Source: Bimuria novae-zelandiae CBS 107.79
Lineage: Eukaryota; Ascomycota; Dothideomycetes; Pleosporales; Didymosphaeriaceae
Direction: 5' to 3'
DNA length: 64,000 bases
NCBI GenBank assembly: GCA_010015655.1
Contig: ML976662.1
Location: 268,255 to 332,254 of the forward strand
Part shown: positions 33,250 through 46,100 of the stretch, piece after piece
Numbering within the stretch: the first letter of the stretch is position 1
How the letters are laid out: the number at the start of each line of letters is the position of its first letter
Made by a program: the position numbers and the translations under genes
Notes under the pieces: model-generated
The model's input: the letters and a program-made list of their open reading frames with translations, nothing else
Database searches by the model: none
Told to the model about the DNA's origin: nothing

Positions 33250-35958
33250 CTACTGGTCCGCTAGGCTGGCCTGTATATCTTGCTCCGATTCAAAGGTCAT
33301 ATGTGAGTCCATCATCGCCGCACCCTCTGTTATGTCGTCGTCGGGACCCTCGGACTTCACCAGCATCGGCCCGTCGTTCATCGCCATACCTTCGTTCGTG
33401 TCAACATCAGGACCCTTATTGTTCACCCGCGCGCCGACTCCGTTCTCAGCGAGGCTCTCAGACTTCACCGGCGCACCGACTCCGTTCTCAACAGCGACCC
33501 TCTTCGCCGCACCATCCACAGCCAGTGTCTCGTCCGTGCTCCTCTTCTCTGTCCCCTGCTTGAAATGGTTCTGGAAAACCAATTTAGATCTCTTTTTCCA
33601 CTGCTCCTCTCCCGAGAAAGCATTTTCCACCTTCCGACCGCCTATCCTGACCGCGTTCTCGAGCCGCGTGCACAGCCTTTCGCAGCAGTTGTTTGCCGCT
33701 AGCCGGGACAAGTCTGTCATCGCACCCGCGACCTTGATCCCGTTGCCCACGAGTCTGATCCGCAGCACGAGCTTGTCGACCTCATCGTTGAACTTTTTCA
33801 TTTCGTCCCAAGATGGGGTTGGAGGCACGTAAGCTGACTGACCCTGGGAGTCTTGAGATGCGGGTGGGTTAATGAGCGGTTGGTAAGGTACGACTAGCGG
33901 GCCAGGTCCGATGGCGATGTCGACAAGGGTGAAGTGGGCGGCTAAGACGGAGTAGTCGGTGTCTTTGGTGATGAAGAATTTCGGCGAGGCCTTGAGATCG
34001 AAATGGGCGTGCATAAGTTCTAGGACTCCGGGGTCGCTGAGTGGCTGAGTGACTTTGTAGGGGTGCACAAGGAAGGAGAGCGCTAGATGTCGTTGTAGGT
34101 AGGCGGTAAGTGGAGTCCGCGCGGGTAGAGCGCGAACGAGATTCTGTTGGAGGATTGGGTGCTTGATTCGTGCCAGTAAATTGGGGATCAGGTCCTTGAG
34201 CTGCACATTGGTCAGACATTGAAATCCAGGGATAGAGAAGGATGAAGCTTACCAAGAACTGTCCACAGTTGCAGTCGCCGGGTATACCACGAATGAGTGA
34301 TTCTATAGTGTCTTGTACGGCAGAAAGCAGATCTATGCGCATTTGTACTCCGGTGTCCATGCTTACAAGACATAGGGTCTGGAGGATCTGCGCTCTGATC
34401 TTGGGACCCAATCTACAAACTCGAATCAGGTTATGTGAGTACTAATAAGAGTTCAAGACGTACGATGAGGATGCAAGCTGTAAAATCTTACACACGCTGC
34501 TCAGGTTTTGCGGAATAGAGGGCTGGGTTACTGTCCGGCCTTTAGTTGTGTCCCTATAAATGGATTCAAACTCCATTCAACACGCACCTGAATCGAGCTC
34601 ATAAGAAGGCGTGACCTCCGCTTCTAAAGCGAGATCGAGATACATCTTCTTTGCACCGAGACCATTCCGTATGGTCGCAAGTTTGCTCTTGTCAAGAATT
34701 TTCCCCACACGGCTCTTGTGGGCCTGGAAGTATCTCAGTCAGCAATAGTGGCATGCGTTGCCGAGTGATCCGACCTACCTCAAGGAGCTGTATATACGAT
34801 CTGCTGAGTGCTTCGCTTCTAGCAAAGCACACTAACCTGTTAGGTCATAGTCATTCAGCGAGGGGTGAAGTCATACCTTCGTCAACCATCCACATCATGA
34901 GCTCATCCGGGAGCTTTGGTCGAAAGGCGAGGCCCTCCGGATAATCTTTTTCTTGTCGAAAGACCTGTTGCGCAAACCCAGACAGAAATGCTTGGTCTCT
35001 CGAAGCAGGTTCTAGCCAGCGATTAGCTTCGTAACCTGAAAGCAAAAAGGGCGAGTTCCGAACCTTTGAACACAGAGAAAACAGGGCTCTCTGGGAGGCT
35101 ACTCGTTGGAAAAGGCGAGTGCTTCGGTGTACGACAGTCCAAGTCGGGGTCAAAGAAGTGAAAGGAACAATCAACATGTAGAGCATTGGTTCTCTGCATA
35201 GCGAGATACAGCTTCTTTGCCTTCTCAGGATCGTTGTGGTCCTTTACAGCAACCGCAACCATCCCTTCACTAATTCTAGCATCGCGCTCAGGCGAGTCCT
35301 CGCGCAATGACTTCTCCAGATCAGCCTGTGCTTCGGCGATTTGTTGCTCCTCCTCACGGTTCTTCTGCGCTTCTTGCACCAAACGGCGAAATGCGTCGTC
35401 ATCCTTCCGCCTTCGAGGTGGTGGAGGCGGTTCGTAGCCCTTTGGCGCCGTGTACCGTGGGGTTGCAGCTGCTCTCGTTGTAGGTTTGGGCTTGGGCTTG
35501 TCCTCAGGCTCTTCGGGTTCGTCGTCTAGGTCGGTCAATGGGTCGCTGTCAGCGTCCGAATCCAGCACCATTTGCTCTCCGCGCGAGTCGACACGCTTGC
35601 TTGTGGGCCCGGCCGATGACGGTCGGCTGGGTTGGCGGATTTCGGTTGCGCCATCGTACGTCGCAACGTCGGGCGGACCCGGTGAACGCGGGGTCGAAGA
35701 GCGCAAGGACAGCGGAGAGGAAGAGTCATGGTCTCGTGTTACAACAGCGTCAGTTGTAGGTGTTGCTGGGAGTGTAGAAGGCGCGGCGGGGCTCGAGGCT
35801 GGCAGCGCGTTATTATGCGAAGTTGTTGCATGAGTGCTGAATTCGGAAGCCGCGTTCTGTTTCGGCTGCGACGGTGTGCTAGCAATTTTGAAGTAGTTAT
35901 CGAGTTTGTTCTTTTGATCCTTCGGATCAGGAACCTTTTGATTTTTTTTCTTGGGCAT
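33250..35958 (-). CDS. 796-aa nuclear protein, possible genome-maintenance factor (SLF2/Nse6-like?)
   Basis: Seven exons that keep frame: 35958-35103, 35035-34877, 34831-34779, 34723-34588, 34539-34464, 34412-34253 and 34200-33250. The N-terminus (MPKKKNQKVPDPKDQKNKLD, then NYF) contains KNKLDNYF, a degenerate PCNA-binding (PIP) box with Lys in place of Gln. Then come a ~200-residue Ser/Pro/acidic disordered part and a charged helix (residues ~190-240). A helical domain follows (~260-640), with KILQLASSSLGPKIRAQILQ and LKDLIPNLLARIKHPILQQN. The end reads FNDEVDKLVLRIRLVGNGIK before a disordered tail with four imperfect copies of NGVGAPVKSES-like units. The helical part reminds me of the CANIN domain of SLF2/Nse6-type Smc5-Smc6 regulators, but this is memory-based and weak. 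The first intron is the least certain: a 28-nt alternative is too short to splice. Confidence 0.6.
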
Positions 35959-37404
35959 GGCGTGAAGCTGCGGAAATGTCTACGATGCTTGGCGCGTAAT
36001 GTCCAGTGGGGGGAGCGCGTATGGCGCAGACGCGCTGCCCGCGCGTGGGTCACATGACGGCCGCGGATCAAAAATGTGCCGGGCTTGTGGTCGCCAAACT
36101 GCCAAATCGTCCCGTCTCGGCGTGAACGGCCCTCGGAGAACTTCAGGATCCTTGCGCCTTTTGCTGACAGCACTGTGTCAATGATGACAGCTGTATGCGT
36201 GAGCGTTCAAACCTCATGCATGTAGAAGAATCGCAAAGCACGCGTATGCTCTGTCTACTCAGACTCTACTGAACACGCTGGCTGCGAAAGGTCGTGTTTC
36301 ACTGTTCTTTGATTGTGCTCTTCGTCACCCCTCCCATGGCGGGTTTTCGGTTCATGACAGCCCTGGAGATGCACTTTGCACGCTTTCCCAGCACCCAGGG
36401 GCCGGACTTTCCGGTCCGCCAGGTGTACAATTCCGAGGCATCCGCCTGCCCCCCATGCGCGCCGTCACACATCGCGTCAGCTTTCGACCTCGAAGCAGCC
36501 GTGGCGGCATGCGTCCATGTTGTAGTAAACATTAGCTATTCGGTAACGAGTGCAAATTGCGCAGCGGGGCGATCCTGCTAACTGGCGCTTGGCGCTTACC
36601 AGAGCGCCCTTGGTGCTGCTGCGGCGGCGTGGACACGTTTAGACTGGCAGTCGCAATGTGAAGCGCTGTGTGAGAGATTTGCTTCGCCGCGCTGTGCCCG
36701 TTGCTGCTGACGGCCTAGGGTAAGAACGGCCACTACATCTTCTCCGAGACGCCTCCAAGCCCGCAGCAGAGTGAATATATCCCCGATCGCGCCTGCCCCG
36801 TCCTTTGCACACTTTTGCACCCTCCGACCGTCCATCATTGCTAGCAGAGCACGTAGTGGGTGGAGCAACAGCATCCGCGAGACCCCTAGAAGCGACGCTA
36901 ATCTCCGCCTGGGCTCATCCTGATTGAGCGTGCTGTGAAGGCTGCCGCCCCCGGCTGAATCCGCTACTGCCATCCGTGCTCCGTCAGCAACGTCGAAAGC
37001 ATCAATCTGAAGAACAAATTCTCGCACTCACCCATTTCCCCCCTCCTCGCCGCCATTGTCAAACCCGTCCTGCATGGACTGATCGAGTCTGCGCCGCCTG
37101 CCCTCGCTGAACCGCCGCGCGCTCTCACCCTTCAGTACTACGCCCCATGCTGTAGAGACGTCGCTCGCTCGCGTTCCACCCGACCTGCTGCACTTCCACT
37201 CCGCGCACACCCACCACTTTTTCTGCCACGACCGCGACCCAACGCTCGCATCTTCGTCCCCGCTTTCGTACGGTGCCATCCTCGCGTTGGACACGACGAA
37301 TTGGCGTCTAGCACGCTGTGAAGCCTTTCCGGCTGTGGCCGGACCGCAGCAGCCCAGCTCCACCCCCGAGCTCCCGCCTGCCGCAGGCGCACGCGACGGC
37401 AATC
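35959..37404. promoter_or_regulatory. Bidirectional promoter region
   Basis: About 1.45 kb between two divergent genes, the 796-aa protein (minus) and the flippase (plus). GC-rich, with no supportable coding sequence. An upstream GTG-initiated in-frame extension of the flippase frame (from 37318) was not accepted. Confidence 0.5.
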
Positions 37405-40400
37405 ATGGCGCCCGAAGAGGAAACCCTGGAGGTGTCACATCCCACCAAACGCATACGATGGGCTACCCACCGCGCAACAGGCGCCAAAGCTGATAACAAG
37501 CGCCTTTCGCTAAAGGAGCGTTTACATCGGCGGGTAGGCTCCAACAGTGAAAAGAGGAACTCGCTGGGAAAGGAAACAATGCCTTCGGAAAACGGTGAGA
37601 CTGTCGACATGGCAAGCTCCGAGGCAGACAGCGACGACCAAGACGGTGGACGCACCATCTACTTCAACATTCCGCTCCCTCCGCATGAGAAGGACGAAGA
37701 AGGGCACCCCCTACACCATTACGCGCGGAACAAGATAAGAACGGCCAAGTACACGGCGCTGAGCTTCATACCCAAGAATCTGTGGTTGCAGTTCCACAAT
37801 GTCGCCAATATGTACTTTTTGTTTATCATTATACTAGGCGTATGTTGTCCACGGTGCTTCCTGCTATATCCGCTAATCATCATCACATAGATCTTCCCTA
37901 TTTTTGGCGCTGATAACCCTGCCCTGAACGCTGCACCTCTAATAGTCATCCTTTCCATTACGGCCATCAAGGATGCTTACGAAGACTCGCGCAGAACGAT
38001 GCTGGATAACGAACTGAACAATGCGCCAATCCATCGTTTGGTCAATTTCAATAACGTCAATACCGCCGGAGACACAGTCTCAGCATGGCGAAGGTTCAAG
38101 AAGGCCTGTACCCGACTCATTGTTTCAATCTGGCGCTGGATGAAAAGTAGGAAGTCCGGCAAGGGAAAAGGGACCTCTCAACAGGATCAGGAGTCGCGAC
38201 GCTCCATCGACACACGACGCGCTTCAATCGCCTCTTATACCGGCCCACATGACCAGGAGGATATCCTGATGACTCCTGTCCCATCTCCTCTACCAGGTCA
38301 ATCCCCGAGCCATTCACCACCACCTGGACGTGCTCGTACCGACGTGAAAGAAGGCGATAAGATTCGCGGACCCGGACATAGCCAACCGGCCAAATTCTGG
38401 GGTAGCGTAATTGACCCATATAAGACGATACCGGACAAAGCTCGATTTGTCAAGGACCACTGGAAGAACGTCCAGGTTGGAGATTTCGTGCGATTGTATA
38501 ACAATGAGGAAATCCCGGCAGACGTGGTGGTCATCTCTACCTCCAGTGATGACGGTGCATGCTACGTCGAGACCAAGAACTTGGACGGCGAGACCAACTT
38601 GAAGGTTCGCAACGCGCTTCATTGCACGCGCGACGTTAAGCATGCCCGCCACTGCGAACGCTCCGAATTCTGGATTGAAAGCGAGGCCCCTCACTCGAAC
38701 CTTTACTCGTACAGCGGTGTTATTCGCTGGCGTCAGCATGACGCGAAAGATCCGAATGCAGCCCCATACGAGATGGCCGAGCCGATCTCGATTAACAACC
38801 TTCTTCTTCGCGGATGTCAGCTACGCAACACGGAATGGGTTCTAGGTGTGGTCGTATTCACCGGAGAAGACTCAAAAATCGTGCTCAACGCCGGTATCAC
38901 CCCGAGCAAGCGTGCCCTCATCAGCAAGGAACTCAACTGGAACGTCATCTATAACTTCATCATCCTCTTTGGCATGTGTCTTGTTTCCGGCATCGTCTTG
39001 GGCGTTTTCTGGGCTAAGCCTGATACATCGCATGCTCTCTTCGAATTCGGATCGTTTGGCCACAACCCCGCCACAGATGGTGTGATCGCTTTCTGGGCTG
39101 GTGTGATTCTATTCCAGAACTTGGTGCCAATTTCCCTCTACATCACGCTGGAACTCATCAGGACCCTCCAGGCCATTTTCATCTACAGTGATGTCGAGAT
39201 GTACTATGCCGAAATCGACTACCCGTGCACCCCCAAGTCGTGGAACATCTCCGATGACGTGGGCCAAATCGAGTACATTTTCTCGGACAAGACTGGTACC
39301 TTGACGCAGAATGTCATGGAATTCAAGAAATGTACGATAAACGGTGTACCATACGGAGAAGCGTATACGGAAGCACAAGCCGGCATGCAAAGGAGGCAAG
39401 GTGTCGACACGGAAGTGGAGGGTGCTCGTGCGCGTGAACAGATCGCACGCGATCGCGTGCGCATGATCGAACGTGCCCGTAAAATGCATGACAACCCTTA
39501 CCTCTGGGATGACGACCTTACTTTCGTCGCGCCCGACTTCATCGAAGACCTCGCTGGAGATTCCGGACCGGAGCAAAAGCGTGCAAATGAGCATTTCATG
39601 CTTGTCCTTGCTCTTACCCACACTGTGGTATCCGAAAAGACGCCCGGCGACCCACCCAAGATCGAGTTCAAGGCACAGTCTCCCGATGAGGCAGCTTTGG
39701 TAGCGACAGCTCGTGATGTGGGTATCACTTTCATTGGCAGAGATGACGATAAGCTCATCATCAATGCTCTCGGTGAAGAGCGACGATACACAGTTCTCAA
39801 CACCCTTGAGTTCAACTCCACTCGAAAGCGTATGAGTGCCATTATCCGTATGCCTGATGGTAAAATCATGCTCTTCTGCAAAGGCGCCGATAGTATGATA
39901 TATTCTCGATTGGTTCCTGATCAACAACGGGAGTTGCGCGCCACTACCGGTGAACATTTGGAGATGTTCGCTAGAGAAGGTCTCCGTACATTGTGCATCG
40001 CTCAAAAAGAGCTTCCCGAGGAGGTGTATCAAGAATGGAACAATGATTACGATTTGGCTGCGAACGCTGTAAGCGGTCGCGAGGAAAAGCTTGAGGAAGT
40101 TTCAAGTCGCATCGAGACTGATCTCTGGCTCCTCGGGGGGACGGCTATCGAAGACAAGCTGCAAGATGGTGTACCTGACTCTATTTCTCTTCTCGGCAAG
40201 GCTGGTATCAAACTTTGGGTTCTCACTGGAGACAAAGTGGAGACCGCCATCAACATCGGCTTTTCCTGTAATTTGCTTAGCAATGACATGGATCTGATGG
40301 TACTGAAGGTCACCGACCAAAATCTCGCAACAGCCGAGGCCTGGATCGATGAGAAGCTCGCCATATTCGGAATGACTGGGTCCCAGGAAGAACTCGATGC

Positions 40401-42144
40401 CGCGCAAACCGATCACGTTCCCCCACCACCTACACATGCTATTGTCGTCGACGGGGATAGCCTTAAGTTGGCTTTGGATGAGTCACTGAAGAGAAAATTC
40501 CTTTTGCTTTGCAAACAGTGTCGGGCAGTACTCTGTTGCAGGGTTAGCCCCAGTCAAAAAGCTGCTGTTGTGAACATGGTCAAGACTGGTTTGGATTGTC
40601 TGACGCTTGCTATCGGAGACGGTGCCAACGATGTTGCCATGATTCAAGAAGCTCATGTCGGCGTTGGTATTGCCGGTGTCGAAGGCCGCGCCGCCGCTAT
40701 GTCTTCCGACTATGCCATTGGCCAGTTCCGATTCCTAACGCGACTGGTGCTTGTTCACGGCCGGTGGTCCTACCGAAGGTTGGCTGAGTGTATAGCAAAT
40801 TTCTTTTACAAGGTTTGTGCCTTCACTCTATTGACGAACAACTTACTGACCGGGGGTAGAACGTTGTGTGGGCATTTGCTCTCTTCTGGTACCAGATTTT
40901 CACCAACTTCGACAGCCAGTACATTTTTGATTACAGCTACATTGTCTGGTTCAACTTGGCATTCACGTCTCTACCTGTTATCCTCCAGGGTGTGCTAGAT
41001 CAAGATGTCGACGATCGCGTATCTTTGGCAGTTCCTCAGCTTTACGTGAGGGGTATTGAAAGAAAAGAGTGGTCACAAGTGAAGTTCTGGTATGCTCTAA
41101 CTTTGTTGTGCCACTTTTCTTGTGATGCTAACGTTCGCTAGGTTGTACATGCTTGACGGTATCTACCAGTCGGCTGTTGCGTTCTTCTTCGTCTACTTCG
41201 TCCTCTACGATGGCACCTTCGTTACCGAGAATGGTCTCGACATCGCCGAGTTGAAACGCATGGGTATTATTGTCGCCACCATCGCGGTCTGTGCAGCGAA
41301 CTTCTATGTATTGTTCAACACCTACCGTTGGGATTGGTTGATTTGCGTTGTCGTTGTCATCAGCACCTTGTTCATATGGTTCTGGACCGGTTTATACACG
41401 ACGTTCAGCAGCAGTGCCCAGTTCTACAAGGGCGGCGCTGAAGTTTACGGTGCCTTGGTTTTCTGGGCTATTCTCCTCCTGGCTGTCGTCGCGTGTTTGC
41501 TTCCACGGTTCTGCATCAAGTCCATCCAGAAGATCTACTTCCCGTTAGACGTCGACATCATCCGAGAGCAGATCAAGCAAGGTAAATTTGACTACCTGAA
41601 GGCAACTAAAGGATACCTCCCGCCACCGCCCGAACAGGCCATAACCAAGGCTTCCTCGGACGCTTCGAAATACAAAGCTGCAAATGCGCACGATGGCGAC
41701 GAAGATGTTCGCCCAATCTATCCACCTTCTGTCGCACCTACTGCCACCACTCACAACCCTCGGAGTCAGAATGGCAGCGGCAGTACCGATTATACTTTCC
41801 GCCAATCAGTCGAAGGTATACCACAGCATCGTATCTCCATGGACCGACCGCGTCCATCCTACGATCGTGCCCGCATGTCGATGGATCGCGTCCGACCGAG
41901 TTTCGAAGCCAGCAATGACTTCACATCGGCTGCGATGTTGACGCGCATGGAGTCAGCGCAGAGCCGGAATAGCCTGAGCGCCGCACCTCAGACTGGCCCT
42001 CAAATCTCGAGCCGTCTACGCAACGTGTTTCGGAGGCCCACTGTCACGCGTGAGGAGGCGCCGGAACACCTGCGCGACCACGAACAACCGCCAGTTCCTG
42101 CAATTAATCACCCCGAGGAGCCCCCGCGAAGTCCGCCTCGGTAA
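37405..42144 (+). CDS. DNF1: P4-type ATPase, phospholipid flippase (Dnf1/Dnf2-like)
   Basis: Four exons: 37405-37839, 37891-40812, 40860-41089 and 41142-42144, giving 1,529 aa. P4-ATPases move phospholipids from the outer to the inner leaflet of plasma and Golgi/endosomal membranes using ATP. In order: a charged N-terminal tail; the PEEAxx-less flippase start (IPKNLWLQFHNVANMYFLFI); an actuator domain with the LDGETNLK motif; the phosphorylation motif DKTGTLTQN (Asp near residue 611); a nucleotide-binding domain with KGADS; and the hinge GDGANDVAMIQEAHVGVGI (near 1052). The C-terminal membrane spans and a long Ser/Arg-rich tail with repeats RPSYDRARMSMDRVRPS follow. The insert after the P-site (EAYTEAQAGMQRRQGVDTEV) resembles the Dnf1/2 group, not Drs2. 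The 5' ATG at 37405 follows a GC-rich leader. Confidence 0.93.
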
Positions 42145-43147
42145 TGCTTTCACGCCCACCACATACCTAATACCACATTCTTTCTGATAACGACTTGTAT
42201 ATATCACGGCTATTGGGACTGCGGATCTAGTTCCCTCCGAAAATATTTTTCTTAGTGTTACTTTATCGATATTACACCATGGGTCGGCGTTCGCTAAACC
42301 ATCGCGTTTGGCCGGTTTGTTGCAAGTTTTCGCATCGCTTCTTCTTTCGGATTCTGATTTGGTCGTTGAAGAGCAGATTTTGGAGCTGTTTGAACTGGTT
42401 CACCTACGTCGAGACGCGGGGGCCAGAGCACTGTTCGCTCTGCGCCGTTGCATCCACCCGACGCTGTTCTGTTCCTTTCGTGATATATCTTTGCTCTAGG
42501 GATTGACAAGCGCTCTTTGCGACGGAGGATGAATACCAGTGCTTGGATGATGGTGTAGATAGTAATGACAGCCTGCGTCTGTGGATTGCGAATGATTCGT
42601 TGGATATCCAATTTTTACTTTTCATACGTGATCGCGCTGTTTTGAAATACGATGCGTAATGCGCAAGTGCATACGATGGTCGTGATGCTGATTCTGCATG
42701 GGGGATGCTTAATGGGCTTGGCAGCGACGCGCGCGGTGGACTGTAGCGCGTCACGTCTCTTTGTACCACATGCCTGCTTATTTCGTGACTTGGTCCACGG
42801 TCCACGGTCCACTTATTGTCTTTTCACCAGCGCAGGTCTTTTACCTAAAGCAAGGCGACGGGCACCTCTCACCCTCCGCTCGCCGCGCCTAGTGGCTGTT
42901 ATAAAAGCCCTCGGTTGTCTTCTGTCCGCGTCTCGCCAATACTCATTTGCTCACCCGTAGTCAAGAGCGAGAGCCTCCACTCACGATAGTGTGTAGGCGC
43001 AGTTCAAAGTGAGCCTTCGGGCCGCTACTCGGATAAAACACCTCCGTCGGCGCCTATCGTTTGACGCGGGCAATGCCCGGCTTCAGTTGTTGATTGCGGG
43101 AGAAACAATCGCTGTTGGGGAGACACCGTGCGGTTTCCGGCAACAAC
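42145..43147. other. Intergenic between flippase and SEN1
   Basis: One kilobase without a gene. It presumably holds the flippase 3' UTR and the SEN1 promoter; both genes run on the plus strand. Confidence 0.5.
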
Positions 43148-46100
43148 ATGGCGGAAGTCGTGGAGCGCATCAAGTAAGTGGCGTGCACACTGTTGAGCTT
43201 CATCATCATCATCACACTGACACTCAATCCTCGCAGCGAGCTCAAAGCGCTCCCCGCGGACCTGCATCTCTTCTGCCCGCGCACAACCGCCGACGACGGC
43301 TCGGTATACTTCCTTGAAGACCTCGCGGCCGACCCGAACACGGACCAGAGCTCCACTGCCGTAACCGAGCGAAACTCGCAGATAAAACAGGCCCAGGACC
43401 GGAAGTGGATTGCCCTCGGCGCTCTTCAGATACTGGCCTTTGACGGCGACGATGCGGCGCCACACAAGGAATGGATGGTGGAGCGCTTGGACAGGCTCAT
43501 GACGTCCTGCGATGTCTGCGTGCGCGTGTTCCACCAGTCCAGGGCGGAATGGCGGCAGAACCTCCTCGAGTATGGATCCCGGTGACAACATGGCAAGCGT
43601 GCGCTGACACAACTAGGCAATACGACGAAGAGCATGTCCACCTGTTCTTACAGACGGTCGACAATCAGGCTTTAGGCCGCATCAAGCGAGGGTTGGACGA
43701 AGCGCATTCCGTGCTCCGTAACGCTGACCCCAAGCAACGCGGGGTGCGCATCCTGCCCACCGAGGCAACTTATGCCATCTTTGAGGCTTTGAGCTGCGAT
43801 GCTATGATCAGAAACGAGGAACTCCTACAACGGCATTTTGACGCACCGTTCGAGCTCGTGCAGAGCAAGAAACGTCTTAAGCTGCAGACCTTTGTGCCTG
43901 CCATGACCCGGTTTCTCTTCAGTCGCAATGAGCGGCGGCAAATCTGGGCCTCCATGTCTTGGTCGACTTTCAAGCGGTCTATACTGCAATCTGAGTTTGA
44001 CTGGGCAGTGCGGGATCATCTTGTGAATGCCATGATGAAGGTTCAGATGACGAACCTAGATCGTCCCTTTCTCCCCATCTACTGGGCCGGAGTGAAGCTC
44101 ATTGTCAATAAATTGGACAAGCAGCTCATTACCAGCTCACTCCGCGATCTAGAAGGCAACTTCTACCGTCTGTTACTAGACCACTTGCACCTGGATCAGT
44201 TGGGCTTTCTTGACATCGTCGAGACCATGAGGACGATTCTCGAGATCTCGCCAGTAGATTTTTGGGATGCTATGAACGGCATCACGACCTCTACCACAAC
44301 AATAGTCGAGCAGGTCTTCAACAGCCCCATCTTGAAGCAGATGCTGGTTGCAGCAGCTGAGGATAGGGAAGATGCCATGAACAATTTGCGCCAAGCTTTC
44401 AGCTGGATCCCTCCCTTTCTGGCCTCTATCAAACCGACGAATCTTCCACCGGCCGTCCGCGCCTTTGCGAACGCACTTTTCCGCCTCCTCCAATCTGACA
44501 AGTACTCGCCTGTAGGGCGTGCCATTTGTTTTAAGGAAGGTTTACGTGTCATGGACTTTGCTTTCCGCAAGATGTGCGAAGGCAAAGCCGAACTCAACTT
44601 TGTCGGCCAGCCTACGGTTAACAGCATGCTGGAGATACTGTCGACTCATGTTGAGCTCATTGTCAGCAGCCTGAAGCGTCTGCACAACCCAGAGACAGAG
44701 GAAGATCGACGGTTGCTCTTGTCTACTATCCAGCACGCTTTCACGCTGGAGGCGACCTCCTTGAACATCGAGAAACAGTTGATTGAGCGGAAGAAACCTT
44801 CGCCAAAAGAGACTCCACCTTCGACGCCACTGTGGACGGCCGTCTTCCGGGCTATTGACGCGGACAATGTCGACCTCGCAACGCATCTGTTGGTTGCTGG
44901 TAGGAACTTGATCGGCCTTGAACCATTGCTATGGAAGGCTGGATACGATAATATGCCTGTGGAAGTCAAGCACTTCAACGGTAGATTCAAACTTATGGCG
45001 CAAACAATTGCGGATATCGTCGACCGAATGACGGAGTTCAAGCCAAAGCAGCTTGATGCGCTTTTCCGACAACCTGCTTCAGCCACCGGTATTATTTCCC
45101 TGTTGTTTTCTTCGTCGGAGGACACGCGAAGTTCAGTCATTGAACTCTTAAAGGTCATCACTGGCCAGGAGGAGCGACGGGACGCTCTGCAAGACATCCT
45201 CAAGAAGCACTACAAATTAGTGCTTGTCGGTCTCTCTGACTCTTGTCGCCAAGTCACGCGCAAGCGTATCTTTGCTCCCGCATCCAGTATGGTCAGGTCC
45301 CTCACCGATATTATCGACGTGCTCTGCAATTCGCAAGACGGACTGCTACGAGCTAGGCAATTCGAGCCAGGTGAAGAGGGCGCCACGATGAATTTCTGGA
45401 AGAATCTGTGGAACACGCTCACAATGTTTTTTGCCACTACTGAAGCATGGAGTAACTTGGGTGTTTACCAGAAGGAGATGATGAAGGATTTTTGCCGCGA
45501 TGTGATGCAGTTCGCTGATTACGTTTTCGATCAGTGTAGTGTGTTTGCTTCCGCTTTGGGGCCCTCCAGCCCAGGGGAGGAGGGGAGGTCTAAGAGCAGC
45601 GAATTGCTAACAGAACTCCTGCAAATGCCTGCAGCGACGATGGCAGAAGCAAAGAGGTGGTTACGCCTGCGTGATGAGTACCTTTCTAGCAAATCCGTCA
45701 CCCTTATCGGAAAACTGCTTGTCCGCCTCCGCACTGTCTCCATTGAGATAGACCCCGATACACTGGAATTCATGATGGACATAGTTCTCGGCAAGGTAAA
45801 GGCCAATCTCAACGCCAACCAACAGGCGGAACTGCAACGAGCGATAGAGACCCACCTTGGCCATTCCATGGTCAAAGAAGAGCAACCCAAGCAGCCACGC
45901 CAGGTGTCAATCAGCTCGTACGTAGGAGGGAGTTCTTCCAAGAGACCCACGACAGATTCGGAGGCCCGCGCGAAACTGATGAAGGCCATCACCCCCACCG
46001 TTTCTGCCTTCAAAGAAAACCGAGCGTTCATGAAAGTGAAGGAGGCGCAGGCTGCGAAGAAAGCAAAGGATGATGAAGCCAAGAACGCCGCTGCAGCAGA

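Noticed and set aside
35036..35063. 28-nt intron joining the first two exons of the 796-aa protein
   Set aside because: Too short for the spliceosome; a 67-nt intron from 35102 keeps frame and was used.
43582..43616. 35-nt second intron of SEN1
   Set aside because: A donor 12 bases earlier gives a normal 47-nt intron in the same phase and a better join (LLEQYDEEHV).
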